From: Gammaproteobacteria bacterium
GTDB taxonomy: Bacteria; Pseudomonadota; Gammaproteobacteria; SZUA-140
DNA: 64,000 nucleotides
Reading direction: 5' to 3'
NCBI GenBank assembly: GCA_016218365.1
Contig: JACREF010000010.1
Location: 58,024-122,023, forward strand
Shown here piece after piece: positions 50,733-59,081 of this stretch (positions are counted from its first letter, which is position 1; each line of letters opens with the position of its first letter). Position numbers and translations under genes: made by a program. The notes below the pieces were generated by a model. It was not told the origin of the DNA and did not search any database. It saw only the letters and a program-made list of their open reading frames with translations.

Positions 50733-51506
50733 TCAAAACCCGCGGACCTTGCGAATCACATCATAAGCCGCTCTAATTTCTTGCGTTTTTTCTGTGGCCA
50801 CCTTGATCATCTCTTCGGGCAAGCCCTTGGAAACCAGTTTGTCCGGATGATGCTGACTGGTCAGCTTGCGATATGCCCGCTTGATGTCATCAGGGCTGGC
50901 ATCACCCGCGACGCCGAGCACCTGATAGGCGTCAGCAAGACGCTGTTCGTCAGACATCCCGCCCGACTGGTGATAAAAACGCCCCCCCTGAACCTGTGCC
51001 TCCAGGCGATCGAGATCTGCAGCGGCAAACCCCAGCCGCTCGAACACCTGCAGCAGCAGGCGCCGTTCAGCTGCATGGATGACGCCGTCTGCCAGCGCGG
51101 CCTGGACCTGGATCTCGAGAAATACCCGCAGCAACATCTGACTGTAACGGCACTCCTTGCGCAAGCGCTCCAGCACCTCATCGAGCGGAAATCCTTCCTC
51201 CTTGCCATGCATGAACAGTTCCTTGGCAAACTGCTGTTGCTGCGCCGTCAGTCCCATGTGCTGGATCAGCTGTTCAGCAAGCCGGATCTCCTCGCGTGAC
51301 ACATGGCCGTCGGCCTTGGCGATCCGCCCCATCACCGAAAAGGTGGCGGTAAAAAAGGCCTCGGCGGCCCGCTTGCGGTGCCCCAGCGCCCTGGCAAGCA
51401 TGCGTCCGCTGTCAACCAGATGACCGAGCATGAAACCTGCCAATGCCGCCCACGGCCCGCCTGCCCAGTAACCGAGCCCCGCCCCCAGCAACTTCCCCCA
51501 CCACAT
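50733..51506 (-). CDS. djlA: DjlA-like membrane co-chaperone (TerB and J domains)
   Basis: A 257-residue protein with a short N-terminal hydrophobic glycine-rich segment (about 8-28), a TerB-like helical domain (about 45-165) and a C-terminal J domain with YRKLTSQHHPDKL containing the HPD motif. DjlA stimulates DnaK at the inner membrane. The ATG at 51506 is chosen, with AGGAG eight bases ahead; a GTG two codons upstream overlaps the stop of the cupredoxin gene. It ends the copper ATPase unit. Confidence 0.88.
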   Translation of the reverse strand: MWWGKLLGAGLGYWAGGPWAALAGFMLGHLVDSGRMLARALGHRKRAAEAFFTATFSVMGRIAKADGHVSREEIRLAEQLIQHMGLTAQQQQFAKELFMHGKEEGFPLDEVLERLRKECRYSQMLLRVFLEIQVQAALADGVIHAAERRLLLQVFERLGFAAADLDRLEAQVQGGRFYHQSGGMSDEQRLADAYQVLGVAGDASPDDIKRAYRKLTSQHHPDKLVSKGLPEEMIKVATEKTQEIRAAYDVIRKVRGF

Positions 51507-51508
51507 CC

Positions 51509-51880
51509 TCACATCTCCTGTGTTACCTTGAGCCTGCCGCGATACATCTGCATCTGACAGGTAAATTCATATTCACCGACCGCCAGCGGCGGCAGTGTCA
51601 CCTCGGTATGGCTGTTCAATGCCAGATCGGCGCTGATCCCCAGTCCGGCAAAGATGACCTTCTCGGCACAGGGGCTCGGGTCCTTGCGCAAAAAGTGCAG
51701 CGTCACACCCTGCCCGGCCGGGACCCCAATGAAGGCCGGCACATAGACGCCGTCAGCCACCAGCACCTCGATCGGCTGCGTGGCAGGCATGGCCTTAACC
51801 TGCGGCCGTACGCCCCAGAACCACCAGATGATGAGACCCAGCAACAGCAACCCCAGCAGGTTGATGACCCACAGCATCAT
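51509..51880 (-). CDS. Cupredoxin-domain protein, membrane anchored
   Basis: A 123-residue protein with one N-terminal transmembrane helix (about 3-22) and a periplasmic cupredoxin_1 domain. The conserved copper region appears as [17 protein letters not shown] and [12 protein letters not shown], so likely ligands are Cys and Met in CxMxM. It starts 4 bases inside the end of copA. It probably binds copper near the ATPase; the exact role is inferred from location. Confidence 0.8.
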   Translation of the reverse strand: MMLWVINLLGLLLLGLIIWWFWGVRPQVKAMPATQPIEVLVADGVYVPAFIGVPAGQGVTLHFLRKDPSPCAEKVIFAGLGISADLALNSHTEVTLPPLAVGEYEFTCQMQMYRGRLKVTQEM

Positions 51881-54144
51881 CGCCCCCCGCTGCTGCGAAA
51901 CAAACGCAGGCGGTTGGCATTACTGACCACCGTCAACGAAGACATCGCCATCGCCGCCCCGGCCAGCATCGGGTTCAGCAATAACCCGGTAAACGGGAAC
52001 AAGACCCCGGCCGCAACCGGGATACCGAGCACATTATAGATGAAGGCGCCGAACAGATTCTGGCGAATATTGCGCAACGTCGCTTGTGAGATCTCGATTG
52101 CATCGATGACGCCATGCAGCGAACTGCGCATCAAGGTCACATCGGCGCTCTCGATCGCGATATCAGTGCCACTGCCGATTGCAAAACCGACATCGGCCTG
52201 AGCCAGTGCCGGTGCATCATTGATCCCGTCACCGACCATCGCCACGACCTGACCCCGGGCCTGCAGCGCTGACACCTCGGCGGCCTTGTGCTGCGGCAAC
52301 ACCTCGGCGATTACCTCATCAATGCCGACCTGCCGCGCCACGGCGGCGGCCGTGGCGCGGTTATCACCGGTCAGCATCACCACCTTCAGGCCACGGGCAT
52401 GCATCCGCGCCACGGCGGCCGCGGCATCCGGCTTCACCGGATCAGACACCGCCAGCACCCCGCGCACGCTACCGTTCACGGCCAGCACCATTGCGGTCTG
52501 CGCCTCGGCCGCCAGCGCGTCAATCATCCCCGCAACAGCGCTGCCATCGACACCCCGCGACTGCATCAGGCGCAGATTACCCAACAACACCTCATGTCCG
52601 TCGACCTGCGCCGCCACCCCATGACCGGCAACGGCGGAAAAATTCCGCGCCTCAGGCACACTGATATGCCGCTGGCGGGCCGCGTCGAGAATGGCCGCGG
52701 CCAGCGGGTGTTCAGAGCCGGCCTCGATGCTGGCCGCCCACTGCAGCAACTGGATTTCATCTACGCCGGGAAGCGGCCGCAGCGCCGTCAACTGCGGGCG
52801 CCCGGCGGTTACGGTACCGGTCTTGTCGAGCACCACCACATCGATCTGTCCAGCACGCTGCAGCGATTCGCCATTGCGAATCAGGATGCCATGCTCGGCC
52901 GCCTTGCCGACCCCGACCATGACCGACATCGGTGTCGCCAGGCCCAGCGCACACGGACAGGCAATGATCAGCACCGTCATCATCGTCACCAGCGCATAGC
53001 CCAGCCGTGGTTCCGGCCCGAGATTGATCCACAGCAGAAAGGTGATGATGGCAAGGATCAGCACGCCGGGGACAAAGACCGCCGAGATGCGGTCAGCGAG
53101 CCGCGCGATCGCCGGCTTGGTGGATTGCGCCTGGCGGACCATCGCGATGATCTGCGCCAGCACCGTGTCGCTGCCGATACGCTGGGCACGAAACAGGAAG
53201 CTGCCCGGGCCATTGATGGTGCCGCCAACCACGGTGTCACCACGCTTCTTTGCCACCGGCAGCGGCTCGCCGGTCAGCATCGATTCATCGATGCTCGAAC
53301 TGCCATCGATAATGACGCCGTCAACGGCGATGCGTTCACCGGGACGCACCCGCAGGATCTCGTCGAGCCCGACCTCGGCGATCGCCACATCGAGCTCGCG
53401 ACCGTCACGTACCACCCGCGCCGTCCTGGCCTGCAGCCCGAGCAACCTGCGGATCGCCTCCGAGGTCTTGCCGCGGGCTCGCAGCTCCAGCGCCGAGCCG
53501 AAATTGATCAGCGCAATGATGACGGTCGCCGCCTCGAAATAGGCATGGTGCGCCAGGGTAGGCACACTGCCCGGACTGATCGTCACCACCATCGAATACA
53601 ACCAGGCGGCCCCGGTCCCCATCGCAATCAGTGTATCCATATTGGCCTGGTGATTGCGTAGCGCCTTCCACGCCCCGGTGTAAAAATGCCCGCCGGAATA
53701 GATCATGACCGCCAGCGTCAACAGTCCGATCACCAGCCAGGTCACTTGACCGACCACGCCCGCCATCATCGCCGGCAACAACCCGCCCACCATGCCATCG
53801 ATCATCAGCGGCATGCCCAGCGCGGCGGCCACCAGGGTCTGCCTGATCAACCGATGATAATAGGCCAGCTCGACGGCCTGTTTGTCCGCCTCATCACCCT
53901 CGTTACGCAGCTCCGCCGCCTGATAACCGGCCTGCACCACGGCGGCAATCAGGCGGGCCGGTGACACCGTCCCATGCACCAGCGCCGTGTGTTCGGCAAA
54001 ATTGACGCTGGCGTCACTGACACCGGGGACGGCAGCCAGCGCGCCCTCGACACTGGCGACACAACCGGCACAACTCATGCCGGCGACCGACAGGCGTATC
54101 GTTTGAATCTGCTGGTCTTTTCCGTGCTGCATGCAGTTCTTCAT
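51877..54144 (-). CDS. copA: Copper(I)-exporting P-type ATPase
   Basis: CopA pumps Cu(I) out of the cytosol. The 755-residue P1B-ATPase has one N-terminal HMA domain with GMSCAGC (about 22-28), eight membrane segments, the CPC ion motif in [13 protein letters not shown], the TGE actuator loop, DKTGTVTAG phosphorylation site, a conserved HP in SEHPLAAA and [10 protein letters not shown], and the last-helix [14 protein letters not shown] typical of copper transporters. It is divergent from the HDOD gene and followed by the cupredoxin gene. Confidence 0.96.
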   Translation of the reverse strand: MKNCMQHGKDQQIQTIRLSVAGMSCAGCVASVEGALAAVPGVSDASVNFAEHTALVHGTVSPARLIAAVVQAGYQAAELRNEGDEADKQAVELAYYHRLIRQTLVAAALGMPLMIDGMVGGLLPAMMAGVVGQVTWLVIGLLTLAVMIYSGGHFYTGAWKALRNHQANMDTLIAMGTGAAWLYSMVVTISPGSVPTLAHHAYFEAATVIIALINFGSALELRARGKTSEAIRRLLGLQARTARVVRDGRELDVAIAEVGLDEILRVRPGERIAVDGVIIDGSSSIDESMLTGEPLPVAKKRGDTVVGGTINGPGSFLFRAQRIGSDTVLAQIIAMVRQAQSTKPAIARLADRISAVFVPGVLILAIITFLLWINLGPEPRLGYALVTMMTVLIIACPCALGLATPMSVMVGVGKAAEHGILIRNGESLQRAGQIDVVVLDKTGTVTAGRPQLTALRPLPGVDEIQLLQWAASIEAGSEHPLAAAILDAARQRHISVPEARNFSAVAGHGVAAQVDGHEVLLGNLRLMQSRGVDGSAVAGMIDALAAEAQTAMVLAVNGSVRGVLAVSDPVKPDAAAAVARMHARGLKVVMLTGDNRATAAAVARQVGIDEVIAEVLPQHKAAEVSALQARGQVVAMVGDGINDAPALAQADVGFAIGSGTDIAIESADVTLMRSSLHGVIDAIEISQATLRNIRQNLFGAFIYNVLGIPVAAGVLFPFTGLLLNPMLAGAAMAMSSLTVVSNANRLRLFRSSGGR

Positions 54145-54169
54145 CCACCTCTGGCCACTGTCGGAAACC

Positions 54170-54189
54170 GTGCTATATTAGCCTAGCAC
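54170..54189. promoter_or_regulatory. Palindrome between copA and the HDOD gene
   Basis: GTGCTA (54170-54175) and TAGCAC (54184-54189) form an inverted repeat with an 8-base centre, 25 bases upstream of copA and 43 bases upstream of the HDOD gene. It could be an operator for a copper-responsive MerR-type regulator, but it is not a standard CueR box. Confidence 0.45.
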
Positions 54190-54232
54190 AGACTGGGTTG
54201 ACCGGATGATCTGACCTACGGATACAACCATC

Positions 54233-55075
54233 ATGTCCTTCACAAGCGACGACCTGCTGTCCGGCACCCCTGAGCTTGCCTCGCTGCCGGAAGTCCTGTA
54301 TCGGGCCAACAAGATGGTCCGCAGCGGCCATTATTCCGCCGTCGACATCGGCCGCGTCATCAGCCAGGACTCCGGGCTGTCAACACGGTTGCTGAAGGTC
54401 GTCAACAGTCCATTCTACGGCTTCCCATCCAGCATCGATACCGTGTCACGCGCGATCACCATCATCGGCAGTCGCGAGCTGTGTGACATCCTGTGTGCCA
54501 CCACGGTGATGCGTACCTTCGAGGGCGTACCGATCCAGCTGATCGACATGCAGCACTTCTGGCAGCACAGCCTGTACTGCGCCGTTGCCGCCCGCGAGAT
54601 CGCACTGGTGCTGCACGAAGATGACATCGAACACCATTTCCTGTGCGGCCTGCTGCATGATGTCGGCTCGCTGGTCATGTATCACCGCACCCCGGAGCTG
54701 GCAGCACAGGCATTGCGTGAATCCCTGGAACAGGGCACAGCGCTGCACCTGTGTGAACGCCGGCTGATCGGCACCGATCATGCGGAGGTTGGCGCCAGGC
54801 TGTTGCAACGCTGGCGCCTGCCGGAGACCCTCTCCGAGGCCGTGGCCTTCCATCATGACCCGGTGCTGGCACGTAATTATCCCCGCGAGACCTGGATCAC
54901 CCATGCCGCCGAGATCATCGCCCACCATGCCCTCTCCGCTGGCAGCCTGAATGGACATACAGAAGAACTGGAGATCCTGACCCGCCACGCCCACCTGCTC
55001 GACCCCCGGCAACTCGACGACATCGTGGCCCGCAGCGCTGTGCAGTTCTCGCTGGCCTGCAAATCATTCTTCTGA
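54233..55075 (+). CDS. HDOD domain protein
   Basis: A 280-residue protein covering a whole HDOD domain (about 12-210) with LSTRLLKVVNSPFYGFP and AITIIGSRELCDILCATTVM, followed by HFLCGLLHDVGSLVMYHRTP and AFHHDPV. HDOD proteins occur in signalling and can bind nucleotides or partner with kinases, but no cyclase or receiver domain is attached. The catalytic HD pair of the HD-GYP class is only partly kept. Divergent from copA. Confidence 0.88.
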   Translation: MSFTSDDLLSGTPELASLPEVLYRANKMVRSGHYSAVDIGRVISQDSGLSTRLLKVVNSPFYGFPSSIDTVSRAITIIGSRELCDILCATTVMRTFEGVPIQLIDMQHFWQHSLYCAVAAREIALVLHEDDIEHHFLCGLLHDVGSLVMYHRTPELAAQALRESLEQGTALHLCERRLIGTDHAEVGARLLQRWRLPETLSEAVAFHHDPVLARNYPRETWITHAAEIIAHHALSAGSLNGHTEELEILTRHAHLLDPRQLDDIVARSAVQFSLACKSFF

Positions 55076-55111
55076 GTATCGCAGTGCCCGGGTCAACAAT
55101 AACCACTCATA

Positions 55112-55540
55112 TTGACAGGTTATTTATTTCTGCTAACGTATGCTTTAACAGGCCAACAACCGGCCTCGACGATTACCCCAATGGCCGCTCACGGACGGGC
55201 GGCCCTCCTCTTCCCGGTATGCCTCAACGAGGCATCCGCTGCTGACATGCGACGTAACCCACCCATCAGCAGAACCGGGGCGACGATTCCGCCCCCGCCA
55301 GAACAGCGCCGACAAACCAGCAGCGGTCTTCAGGAGGACGGCGATAGATGGGGCGCTGACAACTCACCGATGAATGAGCACTCCCATACCGGGTCGCAGA
55401 CAGGGCAAACCGACGAATATCCATGGGCCTGTGATTTCCGGTAGCAATCCAGCAAGCGGCGGCGAGCACGCGGCTGCATCGTGTTCGGTTTTATAAACTC
55501 AGAGGAAACGGTGGGCGCGCAAGCGCGCCCACCGTTTTGG
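55112..55540 (+). ncRNA. Candidate intergenic noncoding transcript with promoter and terminator
   Basis: A 466-base gap between the HDOD and DUF6488 genes holds a promoter-like TTGACA (55112-55117), a 16-base spacer and TAACGT (55134-55139, with an upstream TG), then a GC-rich region with hairpins such as ATGCCTC/GAGGCAT, and ends in a strong terminator at 55506-55537. That would give an RNA of about 390 bases. A 110-residue frame crosses it but has no recognisable protein features. I could not assign it to a known RNA family. Confidence 0.4.
55506..55537. terminator. Bidirectional intrinsic terminator
   Basis: AAACGGTGGGCGCGC (55506-55520) pairs perfectly with GCGCGCCCACCGTTT (55523-55537); the innermost bases open into the loop. 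The arms end in A and T runs, so it works from either side: for rightward transcripts and for the metal operon ending at 55542. Confidence 0.85.
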
Positions 55541-55541
55541 C

Positions 55542-55895
55542 TTATTTGCCTGTGAAGTTGGTAGCGATGTAGCTGCCATCCAAGGTAAAGAACATATACA
55601 AAGTCTGCTTGGTTGCGTCACTTACCTGGTCATTCTTGAACGTTACCACCCACTCGATTTCACTGGAGAAGGTCTCTTGGATTACGCCGAGCGCTTTGCG
55701 ATCGGCCCAGCTTTTGTCGAGCTTGCCGCTTTCAACCATGGATTTGACCCGCTCGGCAGCTTTCTTGATGACCATCTCGCTGGAAATCGGGCCGTGCGAG
55801 TGCCCTCCGCTGCCATGATCGTGGCCAGCCCCCGCCATCACTGGCGATACAAAAAGAAGGTAAGAAGCGAGTAAAGCCGTCGAAATGTTACGCAT
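55542..55895 (-). CDS. DUF6488 family exported protein
   Basis: A 117-residue protein with a signal peptide (cleavage likely after VMA near residue 21), a His-rich mature start GHDHGSGGHSHG suitable for metal binding, and a compact domain with SWADRKALGVIQETF and LYMFFTLDGSYIATNF. The family has no known function; it is found near metal and HupE genes. AAGGAG precedes the ATG, and it follows the 41-residue lipoprotein in the same operon. Confidence 0.85.
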   Translation of the reverse strand: MRNISTALLASYLLFVSPVMAGAGHDHGSGGHSHGPISSEMVIKKAAERVKSMVESGKLDKSWADRKALGVIQETFSSEIEWVVTFKNDQVSDATKQTLYMFFTLDGSYIATNFTGK

Positions 55896-55912
55896 TATTG
55901 ACTCCTTGAAAA

Positions 55913-56038
55913 TTAGTCGATGGACTTGTGATTGTGCACAGGTGATCTGTCGTCATGGGAGTGTCCATGCCCAGCATCGCAACCAGAAACGACGGCCATG
56001 ATAGCCAGACAAACTGAAAAAACAAACAGTGTTCGCAT
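55913..56038 (-). CDS. Small His-rich lipoprotein
   Basis: A 41-residue ORF starting MRTLFVFSVCLAIMAVVSGC with a lipobox VSGC, then the mature part DAGHGHSHDDRSPVHNHKSI with five histidines among its 21 residues. GGAGGAAG lies upstream of the ATG at 56038. It lies between hupE (16-base gap) and DUF6488 (17-base gap) on the minus strand. A lipidated metal-binding protein in the same operon as HupE suggests periplasmic metal delivery or buffering. It is below common gene-caller length limits. Confidence 0.75.
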   Translation of the reverse strand: MRTLFVFSVCLAIMAVVSGCDAGHGHSHDDRSPVHNHKSID

Positions 56039-56054
56039 GGGATACTTCCTCCGA

Positions 56055-56855
56055 TCAATCTATGGTTTGGTGACTATTTTGCTTGATGATTTCCGCTGCA
56101 CGCTCCTCATTTATCTTGATATGTTCGTGAATGTGGTTATCGGCGCTGAACCCGAACTCGTCCGGGTTGCTGACATGTGAATAGCCGTGCATCTGCATCA
56201 GGAACAAAAAGCCGCCAGCAACGATCAATGCGTAGTTTGAAAATACGCTGAAAGGTTTAAACGAGTGCACCTTGCGCCAGCTGGACAGAAACAACAGCAT
56301 GATTGCCAATGCCGACACCTGACCCGCTTCGATTCCGATGTTGAACGAGATGATGTTCAACAGAAGCTCGTCCTGATTGAGCGGCAACTGTTGCAGTCGT
56401 GTTGACAAGCCAAGACCATGAATCAGGCCCAGGCCAGTAATCATGACCAGCAGACTGGGTGCCTTGATGCCCAGAACTCGCTTGAACCCATCGAGGTTTG
56501 CGAACGCGATATAGCAAACACTCAAGCCAATCACGGCGTCGATCAAGAAATAATTGATCTGGATGCCGTTAAATGTCGCATAAATCAGCGTCACACTGTG
56601 CCCGACCGTAAACGCCGTAATGTATTTGACGATCTCCTTGAGGCGGGTCAAAAAGAAAACGATGCCGAATACAAACAACAAATGGTCGTAACCCGAAAGC
56701 ATGTGCGTGGCCCCTAGCCACATGTAGCGCAGATTACCGCCCTCGATGATCGACAGCTTCTCCGCTTCCGACATGCCGTGGCCGAGTGCCTGTCCGGCGA
56801 AAAGCATGATGACAAGCGCGAGCAGCCATCGTGATTGTTGCATCACAGATAACAT
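56055..56855 (-). CDS. hupE: HupE/UreJ-family membrane protein
   Basis: A 266-residue inner-membrane protein with a signal-like first helix and about six further helices. The HupE/UreJ core is visible: GATHMLSGYDHLLFVFGIVF with the DHLLFV motif, FTVGHSVTLIYA, and GLGLIHGLGLSTRLQQL. Relatives take up nickel or cobalt, or sit in other metal loci; the metal here is not certain. The C-terminus is His-rich (DNHIHEHIKINEERA). The ATG at 56855 follows GGAGG; an in-frame TTG lies four codons upstream. Confidence 0.85.
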   Translation of the reverse strand: MLSVMQQSRWLLALVIMLFAGQALGHGMSEAEKLSIIEGGNLRYMWLGATHMLSGYDHLLFVFGIVFFLTRLKEIVKYITAFTVGHSVTLIYATFNGIQINYFLIDAVIGLSVCYIAFANLDGFKRVLGIKAPSLLVMITGLGLIHGLGLSTRLQQLPLNQDELLLNIISFNIGIEAGQVSALAIMLLFLSSWRKVHSFKPFSVFSNYALIVAGGFLFLMQMHGYSHVSNPDEFGFSADNHIHEHIKINEERAAEIIKQNSHQTID

Positions 56856-56929
56856 AAATACCTCCAAAAATATAAGTCATCCCGCAGGCGAGGTACGCAC
56901 CGCAGAAAATAAGGTCAAACTGAGGGCAT

Positions 56930-57367
56930 TCAGGAAACCTGCGGCGGGGCGCGGGGTTGACCAGGTTGATGATGGAGCAGACGAGGCTGGGAGCTGCAGC
57001 CCTTCGACAGGCCAATGCCCCTTACCTGCGTGAACAGTGGGCAATAGGCAAAACCGGACAACGCCGGATTGTCCGGTTTTTTGTCAATGTGCGTGCACTG
57101 GTCGCGATCGAGATCAACAACCTTGTCCTCATCCATTTGCGGATGACTGACATCAACTTGGTCAGCATGAAAAATGACCCGCTGATGGACGTGAGCCGCA
57201 ACACTATGCTGGTGCCACTCACCGCCATGGTCGTGCTGAGCATTCAAATGTGCATGGGACGGCGACCACCTGAACACCATAAAGGCGGCAAGCAGCAGGA
57301 AAATAAACGTTGCGTTGGAACGTTGCCTGAACTTCCCCTCGAATTTCGTCTCCCAGGGATTGCTCAT
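56930..57367 (-). CDS. His-rich exported hypothetical protein
   Basis: A 145-residue frame with a hydrophobic segment (about 20-37, FIFLLLAAFMVFRW) and a cleavage-like SHA, then a mature region full of histidine such as HDHGGEWHQHSVAAHVHQ and a long acidic stretch. The C-terminal 40 residues are Pro/Gln-rich and less convincing. It is upstream of hupE on the same strand. A frame on the other strand covers most of the same DNA. The start and function are uncertain; metal binding is inferred. Confidence 0.5.
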   Translation of the reverse strand: MSNPWETKFEGKFRQRSNATFIFLLLAAFMVFRWSPSHAHLNAQHDHGGEWHQHSVAAHVHQRVIFHADQVDVSHPQMDEDKVVDLDRDQCTHIDKKPDNPALSGFAYCPLFTQVRGIGLSKGCSSQPRLLHHQPGQPRAPPQVS

Positions 57368-57654
57368 GACGGCATGAACTCAATGTTGCTTCTGGTTCTG
57401 TTACCCCAGCAGCGCAGGGCCTGATGATACACATGCGGATGATGCATCGGGGTTCCGGGCAGACCTCTGACTTAGACAACAAAGAAACGGCGACCATCAG
57501 CAACGGGTCAACAGCAGATCCCCAATCAAGCACATGGCTGATAACTTGAATATAGAAGGATAGACGCCCTTTTCTCCATGGTCAACAGACAATCCACGGG
57601 TGATGAAGGCCCATGCACCCCGCCACCACCAACTCCTGCCCAACTCAGTCCTCA
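57368..57654. other. 287-base gap before the cytochrome cluster
   Basis: I saw no convincing gene or terminator here. Short minus-strand frames lack start signals and homology. It probably holds the promoter of the His-rich/hupE unit and the 3' end of the cytochrome unit. Confidence 0.4.
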
Positions 57655-58389
57655 TCATCGAACAATCTTCCCTCGCCATGGCCACCACATCTGATACAAC
57701 GAGATCAGGATCTGGGCCGCCAATGCGCCACCGAGCACTACACCGGCAGTGACCACGGTCACCGCATAATGCGGGTCCCACTTGGTCAGGAACCAGGCCA
57801 GGATGTCGACGGCAACGGCCAGATACGGCAGCAGGATCAATGTGACCTTGAGTGGCGCCGCCAGCTGCGCCCGGCGAAAGATCATGCCCACGGCGAACAG
57901 CAACATGCCAATCCCAAACAGATGGATGTGCGACACCCGCAACAGACTGAGCAATGACATCCCGGTATCGATATTCGCCACTTCATGTACGCTGTCATAA
58001 CTGGAGAGATCCGGCTGACCGGGCGCCCGCGGGATATCCCGGCCATGACAGGCCAGGCAGCGCTGTTCGATGATTGGCCTGACCAGACCCTCATAGCCAG
58101 GCCTGTAGCCGCCTTCCTGTAACCAGGCAACGATGGTGTGCCGTTCCTCGGGCTGCAGAAACCCGCTCATCGTGCCACGGATCGCCGATTCCAGGCGGGT
58201 GCCGCTGCGGTTACCGTAGTAACTGAAGGCAATGTCTTCGATCGACACCCCGGGCTTGCCATCATGCATCTGATGGCTGACATACAGATAGGCCATCGCC
58301 ATCAGATAACCGACACCCATCAAGATCAAAAACGCGCTGTACAGCAACCGCTCATGCAGATCAACATCACGAAAACTCTTGGCTTGCAT
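57655..58389 (-). CDS. Membrane-bound c-type cytochrome
   Basis: A 244-residue protein with a first transmembrane helix (about 16-37), a periplasmic loop carrying one haem c motif CLACH (about 110-114), and three or more C-terminal helices (about 145-235). The arrangement differs from soluble cytochromes and from the common b-c1 c1 subunit. It would anchor a haem near the outer face of the inner membrane and could pass electrons to or from a quinone or oxidase. It is the last gene of the copper oxidase cluster. Confidence 0.75.
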   Translation of the reverse strand: MQAKSFRDVDLHERLLYSAFLILMGVGYLMAMAYLYVSHQMHDGKPGVSIEDIAFSYYGNRSGTRLESAIRGTMSGFLQPEERHTIVAWLQEGGYRPGYEGLVRPIIEQRCLACHGRDIPRAPGQPDLSSYDSVHEVANIDTGMSLLSLLRVSHIHLFGIGMLLFAVGMIFRRAQLAAPLKVTLILLPYLAVAVDILAWFLTKWDPHYAVTVVTAGVVLGGALAAQILISLYQMWWPWRGKIVR

Positions 58390-58438
58390 ACATCCTCAAT
58401 CAGTCATTCGTACTCATATCAATCATATCATTCGGCCG

Positions 58439-58564
58439 TCAGCCAGCGATCAGGGCATCGCGTACCCGCAGCAAGCGGGCGCGCGCCTCGTGCGCCACAG
58501 CCGCCACTTCATGGTTATCGATCATGTCTGACATCACCTCCGGATCAAGGAATCCGATGGTCAC
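58439..58564 (-). CDS. Possible small ORF in the cytochrome cluster
   Basis: A frame of 31 residues from an ATG at 58534 (MSDMIDNHEVAAVAHEAR...) with CCGGAGGTG ahead, or 41 residues from a GTG at 58564, ending at 58439. It lies in the 209-base space between the two cytochrome genes. No family is recognisable and it may be a non-functional remnant. Confidence 0.25.
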   Translation of the reverse strand: MTIGFLDPEVMSDMIDNHEVAAVAHEARARLLRVRDALIAG

Positions 58565-58598
58565 TGACCCATCTCGATACCCCGACAGGTGAGCCCGG

Positions 58599-59081
58599 TC
58601 AATTCAACCCACCGCCCTCAACCCGCTCATACCATGCAGCATAAATCTCGTCCGGCCACAGCGACTGGAACCAGGCGATCACATCATCGATCTCGGCAGC
58701 ACTGAGCGTGCCCTGCCAGGCAGGCATATTGCCCTGTGGCCGACCGGCGGCATCCAGCGGGCTGCCAGAGCGGATCATGTCGCGCAACGTCTGACGGGTA
58801 TGATGCCAGGCATGACCACTGCCATCGAGCGGTGGCGGGGGATATTTACCCTCTGCATCAACCTGCCGCCAGTTTGCAGCGCCCTGTGCACGCTCACCAT
58901 GACAGCGCAGGCAATGCTGGTGGAAGAGCTGCTCGCCACGCACCAGCTGCGCCGGGTCCTGGGTCCGGATGATGTCCGGGCCACTCAACGTCGTAATGGA
59001 CTTGGCTGTCCCGGGGTCACGGTCACAGCCCGTCCCCAGCGTCAGCAGCAAGGCCAGCGCTACAACAGACCAGCTGTTCAA
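58599..59081 (-). CDS. c-type cytochrome lipoprotein
   Basis: A 160-residue lipoprotein with lipobox LGTGC near residues 15-19 and a class I cytochrome c fold: haem motif CLRCH near residues 57-61, the methionine-containing GNMPAWQGTLS loop and a C-terminal helix IDDVIAWFQSLW. Its TTG start overlaps the stop of the His/Met-rich gene, so coupled translation is likely. It may carry electrons between the oxidase and the membrane cytochrome. Confidence 0.85.
   Translation of the reverse strand: MNSWSVVALALLLTLGTGCDRDPGTAKSITTLSGPDIIRTQDPAQLVRGEQLFHQHCLRCHGERAQGAANWRQVDAEGKYPPPPLDGSGHAWHHTRQTLRDMIRSGSPLDAAGRPQGNMPAWQGTLSAAEIDDVIAWFQSLWPDEIYAAWYERVEGGGLN

Noticed and set aside
55401..55412. ACAGGGCAAACC, resembling part of a c-di-GMP-I riboswitch
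   Set aside because: The second conserved half (GCAAAGCC and the tetraloop receptor) is missing, and no suitable downstream gene follows.
55112..55444. Forward frame of 110 residues after the HDOD gene
   Set aside because: The ATG or TTG start overlaps the promoter-like -35, the product has no fold, signal or repeat that I recognise, and the region looks like a structured RNA.
56957..57424. Forward frame of 155 residues opposite the His-rich gene
   Set aside because: It has no signal peptide or family resemblance; the minus-strand frame has an exported His-rich pattern and fits the operon direction.
57219..57533. Minus-strand frame of 104 residues upstream of the His-rich gene
   Set aside because: No ribosome site, no family match, and it overlaps the stronger frame at 57367.
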